From Ramlibacter pallidus (GTDB taxonomy: Bacteria; Pseudomonadota; Gammaproteobacteria; Burkholderiales; Burkholderiaceae_C), in assembly GCF_015070875.1 (NCBI RefSeq), contig NZ_JADDIV010000002.1, positions 434,001-498,000 on the forward strand: a stretch of DNA of 64,000 bases, written 5' to 3'. The notes beneath the pieces are model-generated. The model was not told the DNA's origin, made no database searches, and saw only the letters and a list, made by a program, of their open reading frames with translations. This document shows positions 31,437 through 39,832 of this stretch, piece by piece; position 1 is the first letter of the stretch; each line of letters begins with the position of its first letter. A program made the position numbers and the translations under genes.

Positions 31437-32696
31437 ATGCAGTTGCTCCCCGTCCTGCTGCTGGCGGGCGTCCTGGCCGCGCCTGGCGCGACGCAGGCCG
31501 CTCCGGACGAGGCCGCCCTCGGCAAGGCGGCCGGGTACCCGGTGCAACGCTCCGGGCCCGGCTTCAGCATGTTCACCGACCACTACAAGGTGGGCACGTT
31601 CAGCCAGATGGACCAGGTCTTCTGGCCCCGGGTCGTGCAAGCCCCGGCGGAGGCGTCGCCCCTGCCGGCCGATCCGGTGCCGCTTGCCAACTTCCGCTAC
31701 ACCTTCGATGGCGCCAGCCTCGGCATCGACGACTTCCTGGCCCGCCAGAGGATCACGGGGCTGCTGGTCATCAAGGACGGCAAGGTGCTGGTCGAGCGCT
31801 ATCAGTACGATCGCACCGCGGCGCACCGCTTCGCATCCTTCTCCGTCGCGAAGACGGTCACGGCCTTGCTGGTCGGGTTGGCCCTGCAAGACGGCCACAT
31901 CGTGTCGCTCGACGACCCGGCGGCCAGGTATGCGCCGGAGCTGAAGGACTCGGCGTGGGGACCCGTCACCGTGCGCAACTTGCTGCGCATGTCCTCCGGC
32001 GTCCGCTGGAACGACAAGGTGATGGCCGGCGCGGAAACCGACGGGGCCCGCCTGGCGGTGGAATCGTTCTACCAGCGTGGGCGCGGCGGGGCCAGCGCAG
32101 TCGCTTGGGTACGCCAGACGGAGCACCCGCAAGGCACGCGGTTCAACTACAACTCCGCGGAGACTTTCGTCCTGGGGGTGGTGCTGCGCGGCGCGCTGCG
32201 GACCGACCTTTCCACCTATCTGTCCGAGAAGGTCTGGAAACCCATGGGCGCCGAGGCCGACGCCTCCTGGCTGGTCGACCGAACCGGCCTGGAAGCCGCG
32301 AACTGCTGCCTGAACGCAACCCTGCGGGACTACGGCCGCCTGGGCATGCTGCTCGCCAACGACGGCCTTTGGAACGGGCGGGAAGTGCTGCCGCGGGAGT
32401 TCCTGCTGGACGCGACCGACCCCGCACGGCAACCTGCGCACCTGCAACCGCGCAAGGCAACCCCTTATTTCGGCTACGGCTACCAGGCCTGGCTGTATCC
32501 CTATCGGACGCGCACTTTCGGGATGCGTGGGTTGTTCGGGCAGGAGCTCATCGTGCAGCCCGATTCGCGCTTCGTCATGGTGATCACGTCCGCCCTCCAG
32601 TCGGCCGACCAGCCCGCGCACATCGCGGTGGAGCGGAACACCCTGCTGGGCGCCCTTCTCACGACGCTGGGCGGCAAGGCCGACCTGTACCGCTAG
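31437..32696 (+). CDS. Beta-lactamase-family serine hydrolase
   Basis: 419 residues with a signal peptide (ending ATQA, about 1-21) and a class C beta-lactamase/NylB-type fold (PF00144). SxxK is S136-V-A-K139, and Tyr238-Asn-Ser240 fills the second motif. It more likely acts as an esterase or amide hydrolase of the 6-aminohexanoate-dimer-hydrolase type than as a resistance enzyme. A -10-like TAGCAT (31424-31429) ends 7 bp before the ATG. It faces the FAH gene with only a palindrome between them. Confidence 0.85.
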   Translation: MQLLPVLLLAGVLAAPGATQAAPDEAALGKAAGYPVQRSGPGFSMFTDHYKVGTFSQMDQVFWPRVVQAPAEASPLPADPVPLANFRYTFDGASLGIDDFLARQRITGLLVIKDGKVLVERYQYDRTAAHRFASFSVAKTVTALLVGLALQDGHIVSLDDPAARYAPELKDSAWGPVTVRNLLRMSSGVRWNDKVMAGAETDGARLAVESFYQRGRGGASAVAWVRQTEHPQGTRFNYNSAETFVLGVVLRGALRTDLSTYLSEKVWKPMGAEADASWLVDRTGLEAANCCLNATLRDYGRLGMLLANDGLWNGREVLPREFLLDATDPARQPAHLQPRKATPYFGYGYQAWLYPYRTRTFGMRGLFGQELIVQPDSRFVMVITSALQSADQPAHIAVERNTLLGALLTTLGGKADLYR

Positions 32697-32701
32697 CTCC
32701 T

Positions 32702-32723
32702 GATCCCGGCCTACGCCGGGATC
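32702..32723. repeat. REP-like palindrome between convergent genes
   Basis: Perfect 9-bp inverted repeat GATCCCGGC - CTAC - GCCGGGATC. It lies 5 bp after the hydrolase stop and covers the last codons and stop of the FAH gene (its C-terminal Ile-Pro-Ala-stop is written in the palindrome). This GGATCCCGGC-type hairpin resembles dispersed palindromes of many proteobacteria and could stop transcription in both directions. Confidence 0.6.
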
Positions 32724-33739
32724 GTCGACCCCTGCGGTCCGACCACCTTCTGCTCGATGGCGCCGAACACGCTCTGCCCGTCCTTGCCCTTCATCTCGAT
32801 GCGGATGGTGTCGCCGAAGCGCATGAACTCCGTGGTGGGCTTGCCGTCCTGGATCGTCTCTATGGCGCGCTTCTCGGCGATGCAGCTGTAGCCCTTGGGC
32901 CACTCGGTCTTGCCGCCCGCGCCCGCCACGCCCTTGTTGCTGACCGTGCCGGAGCCGACGATGCTGCCGGCCCGCACGTTGCGCGTCTTGCAGACGTGCG
33001 CGATCAGCTGGCCGAAGTGGAAGGTCATGTCGGGGCCGGCCTCGCACATCCCGACCTTGCGGCCGTTCCAGCTGCTTTGCAGCACCAGGTGCACGCGCCC
33101 GCCCTGCCAGGCATCGCCGAGCTCGTCGGGCGTCACCGCGACGGGCCCGAAGGCGGTGGCCGGCTTGCTCTGGAAGAAGCCGAAGCCCTTGGCGAGTTCG
33201 TTGGGGATCAGGTTGCGCAGGCTCCAGTCGTTGGCGATCATCACCAGCCGCACGCCGTCCAGCGCCTGGTCGGGCGTCGCGCCCATGGGGACGTCGCCGG
33301 TGACCACGGCGACCTCGGCCTCGAAATCGATCCCCCACGCCTCGTTCCGGAAATGCGCGTCCTCCTGCGGGCCGAGGAAGTCGTCGCTGCCGCCCTGGTA
33401 CATCAGCGGATCCTCGTAGAAGCTCTGCGGCACTTCGGCATTGCGCGCGGCGCGCACCAGCTCCACGTGGTTGATGTACGCGGAGCCGTCGGCCCACTGG
33501 TAGGCCCGCGGCAGCGGCGCCATGCACTGCGCCGGGTCGAACGGAAAGGCATGCCGCGCCTTGCCCTGGTTCAGCGCGTCGTACAGGTCCTGCAATTGGG
33601 GGGCGAGGAAGTTCCAGTCGTCCAGCACCTGCTGGAGGCGCCCGGCGATGCCGGTCGCATAATGGGCCGACTGCAGGTCGCGCGAGACCACCACCAGCTG
33701 CCCGTCGCGCGAGCCGTCCCTGTACGTCGCAAGCTTCAT
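32711..33739 (-). CDS. Fumarylacetoacetate hydrolase-family protein
   Basis: 342 residues of the FAH fold. Metal ligands are in WGIDFEAEVAVVTGDV and ANDWSLRN, followed by GFGFFQSKPATAFGP and GSGTVSNKG. Length and sequence fit a bacterial fumarylacetoacetase of tyrosine/homogentisate breakdown or a related acylpyruvase. No hmgA or maleylacetoacetate isomerase is adjacent. It is divergent from an IclR regulator, which probably controls it. Confidence 0.88.
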   Translation of the reverse strand: MKLATYRDGSRDGQLVVVSRDLQSAHYATGIAGRLQQVLDDWNFLAPQLQDLYDALNQGKARHAFPFDPAQCMAPLPRAYQWADGSAYINHVELVRAARNAEVPQSFYEDPLMYQGGSDDFLGPQEDAHFRNEAWGIDFEAEVAVVTGDVPMGATPDQALDGVRLVMIANDWSLRNLIPNELAKGFGFFQSKPATAFGPVAVTPDELGDAWQGGRVHLVLQSSWNGRKVGMCEAGPDMTFHFGQLIAHVCKTRNVRAGSIVGSGTVSNKGVAGAGGKTEWPKGYSCIAEKRAIETIQDGKPTTEFMRFGDTIRIEMKGKDGQSVFGAIEQKVVGPQGSTIPA

Positions 33740-33780
33740 CGATTGCCCCCCGTTTCCGGATGCGCTAGAGTCCCGCGGAC

Positions 33781-33818
33781 ATTACGCATTGTGAAATGAA
33801 TTTACCTAAACGTAATTC
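33781..33818. promoter_or_regulatory. AT-rich operator/promoter region between FAH and iclR genes
   Basis: ATTACG (33781-33786) and CGTAAT (33811-33816) form a perfect inverted repeat around an AT-rich core. A second pair GAATT (33798-33802) and AATTC (33814-33818) lies inside. This AT-rich island is unusual for the window and sits in the 85-bp divergent gap, as expected for an IclR-type operator. Confidence 0.5.
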
Positions 33819-33824
33819 TAGTGG

Positions 33825-34613
33825 ATGGTCGCGGTGCTGAAGGAAAGGGCGGGCATCCAGTCGGTCGAGGTCGGCTTCGCGCTGCTGCAGGTGCTCGGCG
33901 AAGCCGAGGGCCCGCTGATGCTGCGCGACCTGGCGCGCGCCGCCAACATGAGCGCGGCCAAGGCGCACCGCTACCTCGTGAGCTTCCAGCGCCTGCAGCT
34001 GGTGGTGCAGGACGCCGCCAGCACCCGCTACGACCTCGGCCCCGCCGCGCTGAAACTCGGGCTGGCTTCGCTGTCGCGGCTGGATGCCGTGAAGCTCGCG
34101 CGCGAGCGCGTCACCCTGCTCATGGAGGAGATCGGCCACACGCTGGCCCTGGCCGTCTGGGGCAACCACGGCCCGACGATCATCCACTGGGAAGAGTCGC
34201 CGACCGCGGTCACCGTCAACCTGCGCCTCGGTGACGTGATGCCGCTGCTCACCTCCGCCACCGGGCAGTGCTTCGCCGCCCACGCGCCGCGCGATGCGAT
34301 CACGCCGATGCTGAAGGACGAGATCGCCCGGGCGCAGAAGCAGGGGCGCAAGGACGTGCCGTCCACCCTCGCGGAAGCGCGCGCGCTGCTCGAGGAGGTG
34401 CGGGCGCGCGGGTCGTCGCGCGTGGTCGACTCCGTGCTGCCCGGCATCGTCGGCTTCTGCGTGCCGGTGTTCGATTCGGACGGCCACATGGCCCTGGGCA
34501 TGGTCGCGCTCGGCCCGGCCGGCGTCTTCGACGCCGCCTTCGGCGGCGCGGTGGAAAGGCCGCTGCGCGAGGCGGCGGCGCAGCTCTCCAGCGACCTGGG
34601 CCACCGGGGATGA
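33825..34613 (+). CDS. IclR-family transcriptional regulator
   Basis: 262 residues. An N-terminal winged HTH (about 8-70, with LRDLARAANMSAAKAHRYLVSFQ) is followed by the IclR effector domain (about 80-255, LLTSATGQCFAAHAP and GFCVPVFD). It is divergent from the FAH gene, its likely target together with its own promoter. The effector is unknown; an aromatic intermediate would fit. Its stop overlaps the ATG of the next gene (ATGA). Confidence 0.9.
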   Translation: MVAVLKERAGIQSVEVGFALLQVLGEAEGPLMLRDLARAANMSAAKAHRYLVSFQRLQLVVQDAASTRYDLGPAALKLGLASLSRLDAVKLARERVTLLMEEIGHTLALAVWGNHGPTIIHWEESPTAVTVNLRLGDVMPLLTSATGQCFAAHAPRDAITPMLKDEIARAQKQGRKDVPSTLAEARALLEEVRARGSSRVVDSVLPGIVGFCVPVFDSDGHMALGMVALGPAGVFDAAFGGAVERPLREAAAQLSSDLGHRG

Positions 34614-35587
34614 ACCCCGGCCCCACCGGCCCGTGGCCGCGGCTCCTGCCGCTCACGGTGCTGGTGGCGGTCGTGCACGTCCTGCTCCTGCAGGCCGGGC
34701 CTAATCGCGTCGCGCCGCCGCGCGAGGACCTTCGTTTCCGCACCCGCAGCGTGGCGTCGCCGGCGGTCACCGCGCCGGTCGCGGAAGCGCCCCCACAGGT
34801 CGCCCCGCCTTCCGCGTCCGTTGCCAGCCCTCGCGCGGCCGTCGCACGACGCGGGGGCAGCCGGCGAAGCCCTCGAGACGCGGCCCCGGCGGTCGCGTCC
34901 ATGCCTGCGGCGCTCCCGACGGAACCTGTCGCGGTTCCCGCCAAGGTCGCCGTGTCCCCGCCCGCGCGGCTGCACTATGAACTCGTGGTCCACTCCCGCG
35001 GCGCGACGCTGACCGGGCAGGCGCTTCTCGACTGGACACACGATGGGCAGGACTACGAAGCGCGGCTCGAGCTCACCGCGCCGGGCTTCCGCGGCCGGGT
35101 CCAGCGCAGCACGGGCCGCATCACCGCGCAGGGGCTGGAGCCCGGCTACTTCTCGGACCGCTACCGCGGGGAACAGGCCACGCACTTCGACCGCGCGCAG
35201 GACCGCGTCGTCTTCAGCAGCAACCGGCCCGAAGCCGCGCTGGCGCAAGGCATGCAGGACCGCCTGAGCGTGGTGCTGCAGCTCGCCGCCCTGGTGGCGG
35301 GCGATCCGGCGCGGTTCGTGCAAGGGACGCCCATCGAGGTGCCGACGGCGGGCACGCGCGACGCGGAGCCGTGGACGTTCACCGTGCAAGGCGAGGAAGA
35401 CCTGGTACTCCCGGGCGGGCCGGTGCGCGCGCTCAAGCTGCAGAAGGACCCGCGGCGGGAGTACGACCAGCGCGTGGAACTGTGGCTCGCGCCCCGCATG
35501 GATTACGCCCCGGTGCGCTGGCGTCTGACAGCCCCGGACGGTGGGGCGGTCGAACAGCGCTGGGCCTCAACCGACAGGTCCCGCTAG
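34610..35587 (+). CDS. DUF3108 protein with N-terminal anchor and Pro/Ala linker
   Basis: 325 residues. A hydrophobic segment at about 12-28 is followed by a low-complexity Ala/Pro/Arg region (40-115) and a beta-rich DUF3108 domain (about 120-325, HYELVVHSRGATLTGQA). It is probably anchored in the inner membrane with the domain in the periplasm. The function is unknown. It starts within the iclR stop codon. Confidence 0.82.
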   Translation: MNPGPTGPWPRLLPLTVLVAVVHVLLLQAGPNRVAPPREDLRFRTRSVASPAVTAPVAEAPPQVAPPSASVASPRAAVARRGGSRRSPRDAAPAVASMPAALPTEPVAVPAKVAVSPPARLHYELVVHSRGATLTGQALLDWTHDGQDYEARLELTAPGFRGRVQRSTGRITAQGLEPGYFSDRYRGEQATHFDRAQDRVVFSSNRPEAALAQGMQDRLSVVLQLAALVAGDPARFVQGTPIEVPTAGTRDAEPWTFTVQGEEDLVLPGGPVRALKLQKDPRREYDQRVELWLAPRMDYAPVRWRLTAPDGGAVEQRWASTDRSR

Positions 35588-35701
35588 GCGGCCCCCCGTA
35601 CATTGGATCCATGGCCAATCCGGCCTGCCTGCGGATTCCACCTCGAGTGGCACACTTGAATCGGAGCGCCCGCAGCCAGCTAAAGGCAAAAGGAATAGAT
35701 C

Positions 35702-35974
35702 ATGCAAATGCTTTATGACTCCGATTCTTTCGTGGTGGTGCATCTGCAGGCCAATGAGCCCGCGGAGGGCGAGGCGCACCCCCAACTGGTGCGGCATGGC
35801 TTCGAGATCGTCGACAAGCGCTCCAACAAGGAGGTCTACCTCGACGGTTCGTGGGCGGACGCCTTCCAGCGCCAGATCAACGCCTGGCAACTGAACACCC
35901 CCACCCAGGAAGAGGTGGAAGAGACGCTGGACGGCTATGCCGAACTGGCGCAGAACCCGCTCGTCATCCATTGA
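35702..35974 (+). CDS. DUF3567 family protein
   Basis: 90-residue acidic protein without signal or TM segment (MQMLYDSDSFVVVHLQ at the start, NPLVIH at the end). The family is small and largely confined to beta-proteobacteria. The function is unknown. AAAAGGAA lies 8 bp before the ATG. The 114-bp gap upstream (35588-35701) holds a short CCAC/GTGG hairpin and a TTGAAT box but no clear promoter. Confidence 0.85.
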   Translation: MQMLYDSDSFVVVHLQANEPAEGEAHPQLVRHGFEIVDKRSNKEVYLDGSWADAFQRQINAWQLNTPTQEEVEETLDGYAELAQNPLVIH

Positions 35975-36062
35975 TTTCTCCACGCCGGGGGTTGGGCACG
36001 CAGCCCCCGGCGCTTCTCTTTTCCCCGCGCACCCACGCCAGGCCGCCCGCTACGATCGGCCG

Positions 36063-36779
36063 ATGCCGATCCGACCGCTCCTCGCCAGCCTGCTGCTCTC
36101 CGGCTGCGCGCTCCTCCCCCACGAATCCGCCACGGATGTGCTGCTGCTTGGCGAGCAGCACGACGCCGTCGCCCATCCTGCCCTGCAGGAAGAGCGGGTG
36201 ACCCGCCTCGCGCGGGCAGGACGTCTGCGTGCCGTGGCGCTGGAGATGGCGGACCGCGGCACCACCACGGCCGGCCTGCCGCCGGGCGCCAGCGAAGCGC
36301 AGGTGCGCGAGGCCCTCGGCTGGAACACGGACGGCGGCTGGCCCTGGGAACGCTATGCGCCCGCCATCATGGCGGCGGTGCGCGCCGGCGTGCCGGTGGC
36401 TGGCGCGAACCTGCCGCGCGCGCAGATGCGGCAGGCCATGGGTGACACGTCGCTCGACACCCTGCTGCCGGGTCCTGCGCAGAAGGCGCAGCAGCAGGCG
36501 ATCCGCAAGGGCCATTGCGACATGCTGCCGGAAGGCCAGGTGACCCCCATGACGCGCGTGCAGGTCGCCCGCGATGTCGCGATGGCGCAGACCCTCGCCG
36601 CGCTCGCGCGGAGCGACGGCACCGTCGTCCTGATCGCGGGGGCGGGCCACGTCGACCCGGAGCTCGGCGTGCCGCGCCACCTGCCGCGCGCGTTGCGGGT
36701 GAAACCGGAAGTGCTGCCGCCGGAGGACACCGGCAAGGACTATTGCGCGGAGTTCCGGCGGCAGATGCAGCGGCGCTAG
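36063..36779 (+). CDS. ChaN-family heme/iron-binding lipoprotein
   Basis: 238 residues with a lipoprotein signal (LLASLLLSGC, lipid-modified Cys about 16). The ChaN/EreA-like fold shows LLGEQHDAVAHPALQE, VALEMADRG and IAGAGHVDPELGVPRHL. C. jejuni ChaN binds two cofacial hemes; whether this protein does is unknown. A -10-like TACGAT (36051-36056) ends 6 bp before the ATG, so the transcript would be leaderless. Confidence 0.83.
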   Translation: MPIRPLLASLLLSGCALLPHESATDVLLLGEQHDAVAHPALQEERVTRLARAGRLRAVALEMADRGTTTAGLPPGASEAQVREALGWNTDGGWPWERYAPAIMAAVRAGVPVAGANLPRAQMRQAMGDTSLDTLLPGPAQKAQQQAIRKGHCDMLPEGQVTPMTRVQVARDVAMAQTLAALARSDGTVVLIAGAGHVDPELGVPRHLPRALRVKPEVLPPEDTGKDYCAEFRRQMQRR

Positions 36780-36792
36780 CGCCGCCGTCCGC

Positions 36793-38124
36793 TCAGGCGT
36801 TCGCCCGGATCGAATCGGCCAGCGTGTTCACCAGCTGGTCGATGTGCTGCTTCTCCACGATGTACGAAGGCGCGATCACCACGACGTCGCCGGCGGGCCG
36901 CACGAGCGCGCCCTTGCGGAAGCAATCCAGGTAGATGTCGTAGGCCCGCTTGCCGGGCGTGCCGGCGATCGGCGCCAGTTCCACCGCCGCGGCCAGGCCC
37001 AGGCTTCGGATGCCGACGACGTTGGGGAGGCCCTTGAACGCCGAGTGGAACGCGTCGCCCAGCACCTTGCCCATCTCGGCGGCGCGCGGGAACAGCGCTT
37101 CCTTCCGGTACAGCTCCAGCGTGGCGATCGCCGCGGCGCACGCCACCGGATGGCCGGAGTAGGTGTAGCCGTGAAAGAACTCGATGACGTGCTGCGGCGC
37201 ATCGGTCTTCATCATCGTGTCGTAGATCTTGTCGCGGCAGATCACGCCGCCCATCGGGATCACGCCGTTGGTGACCGCCTTGGCGAAGTTCAGCATGTCC
37301 GGCACGACGCCGTAGAAGTCGGCGCCGAAGTTGGTGCCCATGCGGCCGAAGCCCGTGATCACCTCGTCGAAGATCAGCAGGATGCCGTGCTTGTCGCAGA
37401 TCTCGCGCAGGCGCTTCAGGTAGCCCTTGGGCGGCAGGTACCAGCCGGCCGAGCCCGCCACCGGCTCCACGATGATCGCGGCCACGTTGCTCGGGTCGTG
37501 CAGCGGCAGGATGCGGTTCTCCAGCTCCAGCAGGTAGTCCTCCTGCGACACCGGCTCCTCGTTGTGGATGAAGGCGTTGGCCGGGTCGTGGATGAAGCGC
37601 ATGTGGTCCACGCGCGGCAGCAGCGCCGTGCCGTACACCTTTCGGTTCGCCGGGATGCCCCCCACGCTCATGCCGCCGAAGCCGACGCCGTGGTACCCCT
37701 TCTCGCGGCCGATGAAGACGTTGCGGTGGCCTTCACCGCGCGCGCGGTGGTAGGCCAGCGCCACCTTCAGCGAAGTGTCCGCCGCCTCCGAGCCCGAGTT
37801 GCAGAACAGCACCTTGTTCAGATCGCCGGGCGCCATCGCGGCGATCATCTCCGCCGCCTTGAACGCCTGGTCGTTGCTGGCCTGGAAGGCCGTCGCGTAG
37901 TCCAGCGTGTCCAGCTGCTTCTTGATGGCCTCGTTGATCGGCTTTCGGTTGTGGCCGGCACCCACGCACCACAGGCTGGAGATCCCGTCGATCACCTGGC
38001 GGCCGTCGTGGGTGGTGAAGAACATGCCATCGGCGCCCGTGAAGACGCGCGGTTCCTTGCGGAAGTGGCGGTTCGGCGTGAAGGGCAGCCAGTGGCTGTC
38101 CATGTTGAGGTCGTTGAATCCCAT
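36793..38124 (-). CDS. Class III omega-amino acid:pyruvate aminotransferase
   Basis: PLP enzyme moving amino groups from beta-alanine, GABA, polyamines or amines to pyruvate. The 443-residue protein has the PLP lysine at Lys282 (DMLNFAKAVTNG), Asp253 in LLIFDEVITGFGR, and CNSGSEAAD for phosphate binding. The first 30 residues (HWLPFTPNRHFRKEPR) resemble Pseudomonas/Chromobacterium omega-transaminases. A hairpin in the leader covers its Shine-Dalgarno sequence. Confidence 0.92.
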   Translation of the reverse strand: MGFNDLNMDSHWLPFTPNRHFRKEPRVFTGADGMFFTTHDGRQVIDGISSLWCVGAGHNRKPINEAIKKQLDTLDYATAFQASNDQAFKAAEMIAAMAPGDLNKVLFCNSGSEAADTSLKVALAYHRARGEGHRNVFIGREKGYHGVGFGGMSVGGIPANRKVYGTALLPRVDHMRFIHDPANAFIHNEEPVSQEDYLLELENRILPLHDPSNVAAIIVEPVAGSAGWYLPPKGYLKRLREICDKHGILLIFDEVITGFGRMGTNFGADFYGVVPDMLNFAKAVTNGVIPMGGVICRDKIYDTMMKTDAPQHVIEFFHGYTYSGHPVACAAAIATLELYRKEALFPRAAEMGKVLGDAFHSAFKGLPNVVGIRSLGLAAAVELAPIAGTPGKRAYDIYLDCFRKGALVRPAGDVVVIAPSYIVEKQHIDQLVNTLADSIRANA

Positions 38125-38128
38125 GGGT

Positions 38129-38153
38129 GCTCCTGCGAGGAGCCCCCATTTTG
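38129..38153 (-). promoter_or_regulatory. Leader hairpin hiding the aminotransferase ribosome-binding site
   Basis: On the minus strand GCTCCT (38143-38138) and AGGAGC (38134-38129) form a perfect 6-bp stem with a 3-nt loop. The AGGAG half is the Shine-Dalgarno, 5 nt before the ATG. A -10-like CAAAAT (38153-38148) puts the start of transcription near the top of the stem, so the RNA would begin with this hairpin. Confidence 0.5.
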
Positions 38154-38190
38154 CGCCGATCGGCGCCGGCTGCCAGCCGGCCGAAAGTGC

Positions 38191-38886
38191 TCAGCGCAAC
38201 GCGCCGAACACCCGCCCGAGCAGCGCGCTGCCGGTGCCCACCGGGTCGCGCCGGATCTTGCGCTCCTCCTCGCCGATGACGAGGTACAGCGCGTCGAGCG
38301 CCTTGCGCGTGACGTAGTGGTCGATGCTGGGGTCTTCCATCCGCACCAGCCCGAAGGCCTGGGCCTTCTTCGCCAGCTGGTCGGCCTTCTCGGCGAGCTG
38401 CACCTTGGCGGTGGCCTGGCGCACGACCGGCAGGAAGGACGCCGACAGCGGCTGGCGCGTGCGGTCCGCGAAGAAGGTGGTGACGGAGGTCTCGCCGCCG
38501 GTGAGGATCTGCTTGGCGTCCTGCACGGTCATGGTCCGCACGGCATCGGCCAGCAGCTTCTTCGCCATGGGCACGGCGTTCTCGGCGGCGCGGTTCATGG
38601 CGGTTTCCAGTTCCTCCACCTCGCGGCGGCGGCCGATGGCGCTGAGGATCTTGGCCGCATCCTTCAGGTACCCGGGCAGCGGGATCCGCACCTGCGGGTT
38701 GCCCAGGAAGCCGTCCGGCCGCCCCAGCAGCCTGACCGCCGCCATCGCGCCCGTTTCCAGGGCCGTCTTCAGCCCCCGGCTGGCGTCGACGTCGCTGATG
38801 CCGGCCAGCCCCTGCGCGGAAGCGGGCGCCGCCAGCGGCGCGAGGACGAACATGGGGAGGGCGGAGGCGAAGCGGCGGCGTTGCAT
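38191..38886 (-). CDS. DUF4197 periplasmic protein
   Basis: 231 residues with a signal peptide ending ASA (MQRRRF then a hydrophobic run). The DUF4197 domain has ALETGAMAAVRLLG, VRIPLPGYLKDAAKIL and DPSIDHYVTRKALDALYLVIGEEE. It is helical and of unknown function. The ATG at 38886 is preferred to one 19 codons upstream because it gives the signal peptide directly. Confidence 0.87.
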   Translation of the reverse strand: MQRRRFASALPMFVLAPLAAPASAQGLAGISDVDASRGLKTALETGAMAAVRLLGRPDGFLGNPQVRIPLPGYLKDAAKILSAIGRRREVEELETAMNRAAENAVPMAKKLLADAVRTMTVQDAKQILTGGETSVTTFFADRTRQPLSASFLPVVRQATAKVQLAEKADQLAKKAQAFGLVRMEDPSIDHYVTRKALDALYLVIGEEERKIRRDPVGTGSALLGRVFGALR

Positions 38887-38969
38887 GCAGCGGACCGGAA
38901 GTGGCGATCCCCCGATCATGCACATCCGGCCGGGCGCGTCCATCGCGCCCCTGCGACAATTGCACGGAT

Positions 38970-39818
38970 ATGTCGACCGCCTACATCCTCACCCTGTCCT
39001 GCCCGGACCGCCCGGGCATCGTGCACGCCGTCTCGGGCTTCCTGCTGGAACGCGGCGGCAACATCGAGGAAGCCGCCCAGTACAACGACCACGACACGGG
39101 GCTGTTCTTCATGCGCGTGCGCTTCGCGTGCGGGCAGCTGACGCAGGACGACCTGCGCACGCAGCTGCGCCTGTTCGCCGAAGGCTTCCAGATGCAGTGG
39201 AAGCTGCACGACTCCACCCAGCCGATGCGCACGGTGATCTTCGTCAGCCGCGAGGGCCACTGCCTGAACGACCTGCTGTTCCGGTGGAAGAGCGGGCTGC
39301 TGCCGCTGGACATCCGCGCGATCGTCTCCAACCACCGCGACTTCTACCAGCTGGCGGCCAGCTACAACATCCCGTTCCACCACATCCCGGTGACGGCCGC
39401 GACGAAGGCGCAGGCGGAGGCGCGCCAGTACGAGGTGATCGAGGCGGAAGGCGCCGACCTGGTGGTGCTCGCGCGCTACATGCAGATCCTGTCCGACGAC
39501 CTGTGCCGCAAGCTCGCCGGCCGCGCGATCAACATCCACCACAGCTTCCTTCCCAGCTTCAAGGGCGCGAAGCCCTATTACCAGGCGCACGACCGCGGCG
39601 TGAAGCTGATCGGCGCGACCGCGCACTACGTGACGGCCGACCTCGATGAAGGCCCGATCATCGAGCAGGACGTCGCGCGCGTGGACCACGGCTACACGGT
39701 CGAACACCTCACGGCCCAGGGCCGCGACACCGAAAGCATGGTGCTGGCGCGCGCCGTGAAGTGGCATGGCGAGCACCGCGTGCTGATCAACGGCCACAAG
39801 ACGGTGATCTTCCGCTAG
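38970..39818 (+). CDS. purU: Formyltetrahydrofolate deformylase
   Basis: Hydrolyses 10-formyl-THF to formate and THF, balancing one-carbon pools. The 282-residue protein has an N-terminal ACT domain (about 1-80, LTLSCPDRPGIVHAVSGFL) and a formyltransferase-fold domain with NIHHSFLPSFKGAKPY and GATAHYVTADLDEGPII, which hold the catalytic Asn, His and Asp. A GACAAT box (38955-38960) ends 9 bp before the ATG. Confidence 0.96.
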   Translation: MSTAYILTLSCPDRPGIVHAVSGFLLERGGNIEEAAQYNDHDTGLFFMRVRFACGQLTQDDLRTQLRLFAEGFQMQWKLHDSTQPMRTVIFVSREGHCLNDLLFRWKSGLLPLDIRAIVSNHRDFYQLAASYNIPFHHIPVTAATKAQAEARQYEVIEAEGADLVVLARYMQILSDDLCRKLAGRAINIHHSFLPSFKGAKPYYQAHDRGVKLIGATAHYVTADLDEGPIIEQDVARVDHGYTVEHLTAQGRDTESMVLARAVKWHGEHRVLINGHKTVIFR

Positions 39819-39832
39819 CGGCCGGGCAAGGC

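Noticed and set aside
31437..32696. A beta-lactamase resistance gene
   Set aside because: The SxxK/YxS layout and C-terminal part fit the broad PF00144 esterase/amidase group; there is no resistance context or mobile element.
29649..33527. A 1292-codon minus-strand open frame upstream of the OPT transporter
   Set aside because: Its first 720 codons run opposite or out of frame to the hydrolase and FAH genes; the real transporter starts at 31364 where hydrophobic helices begin.
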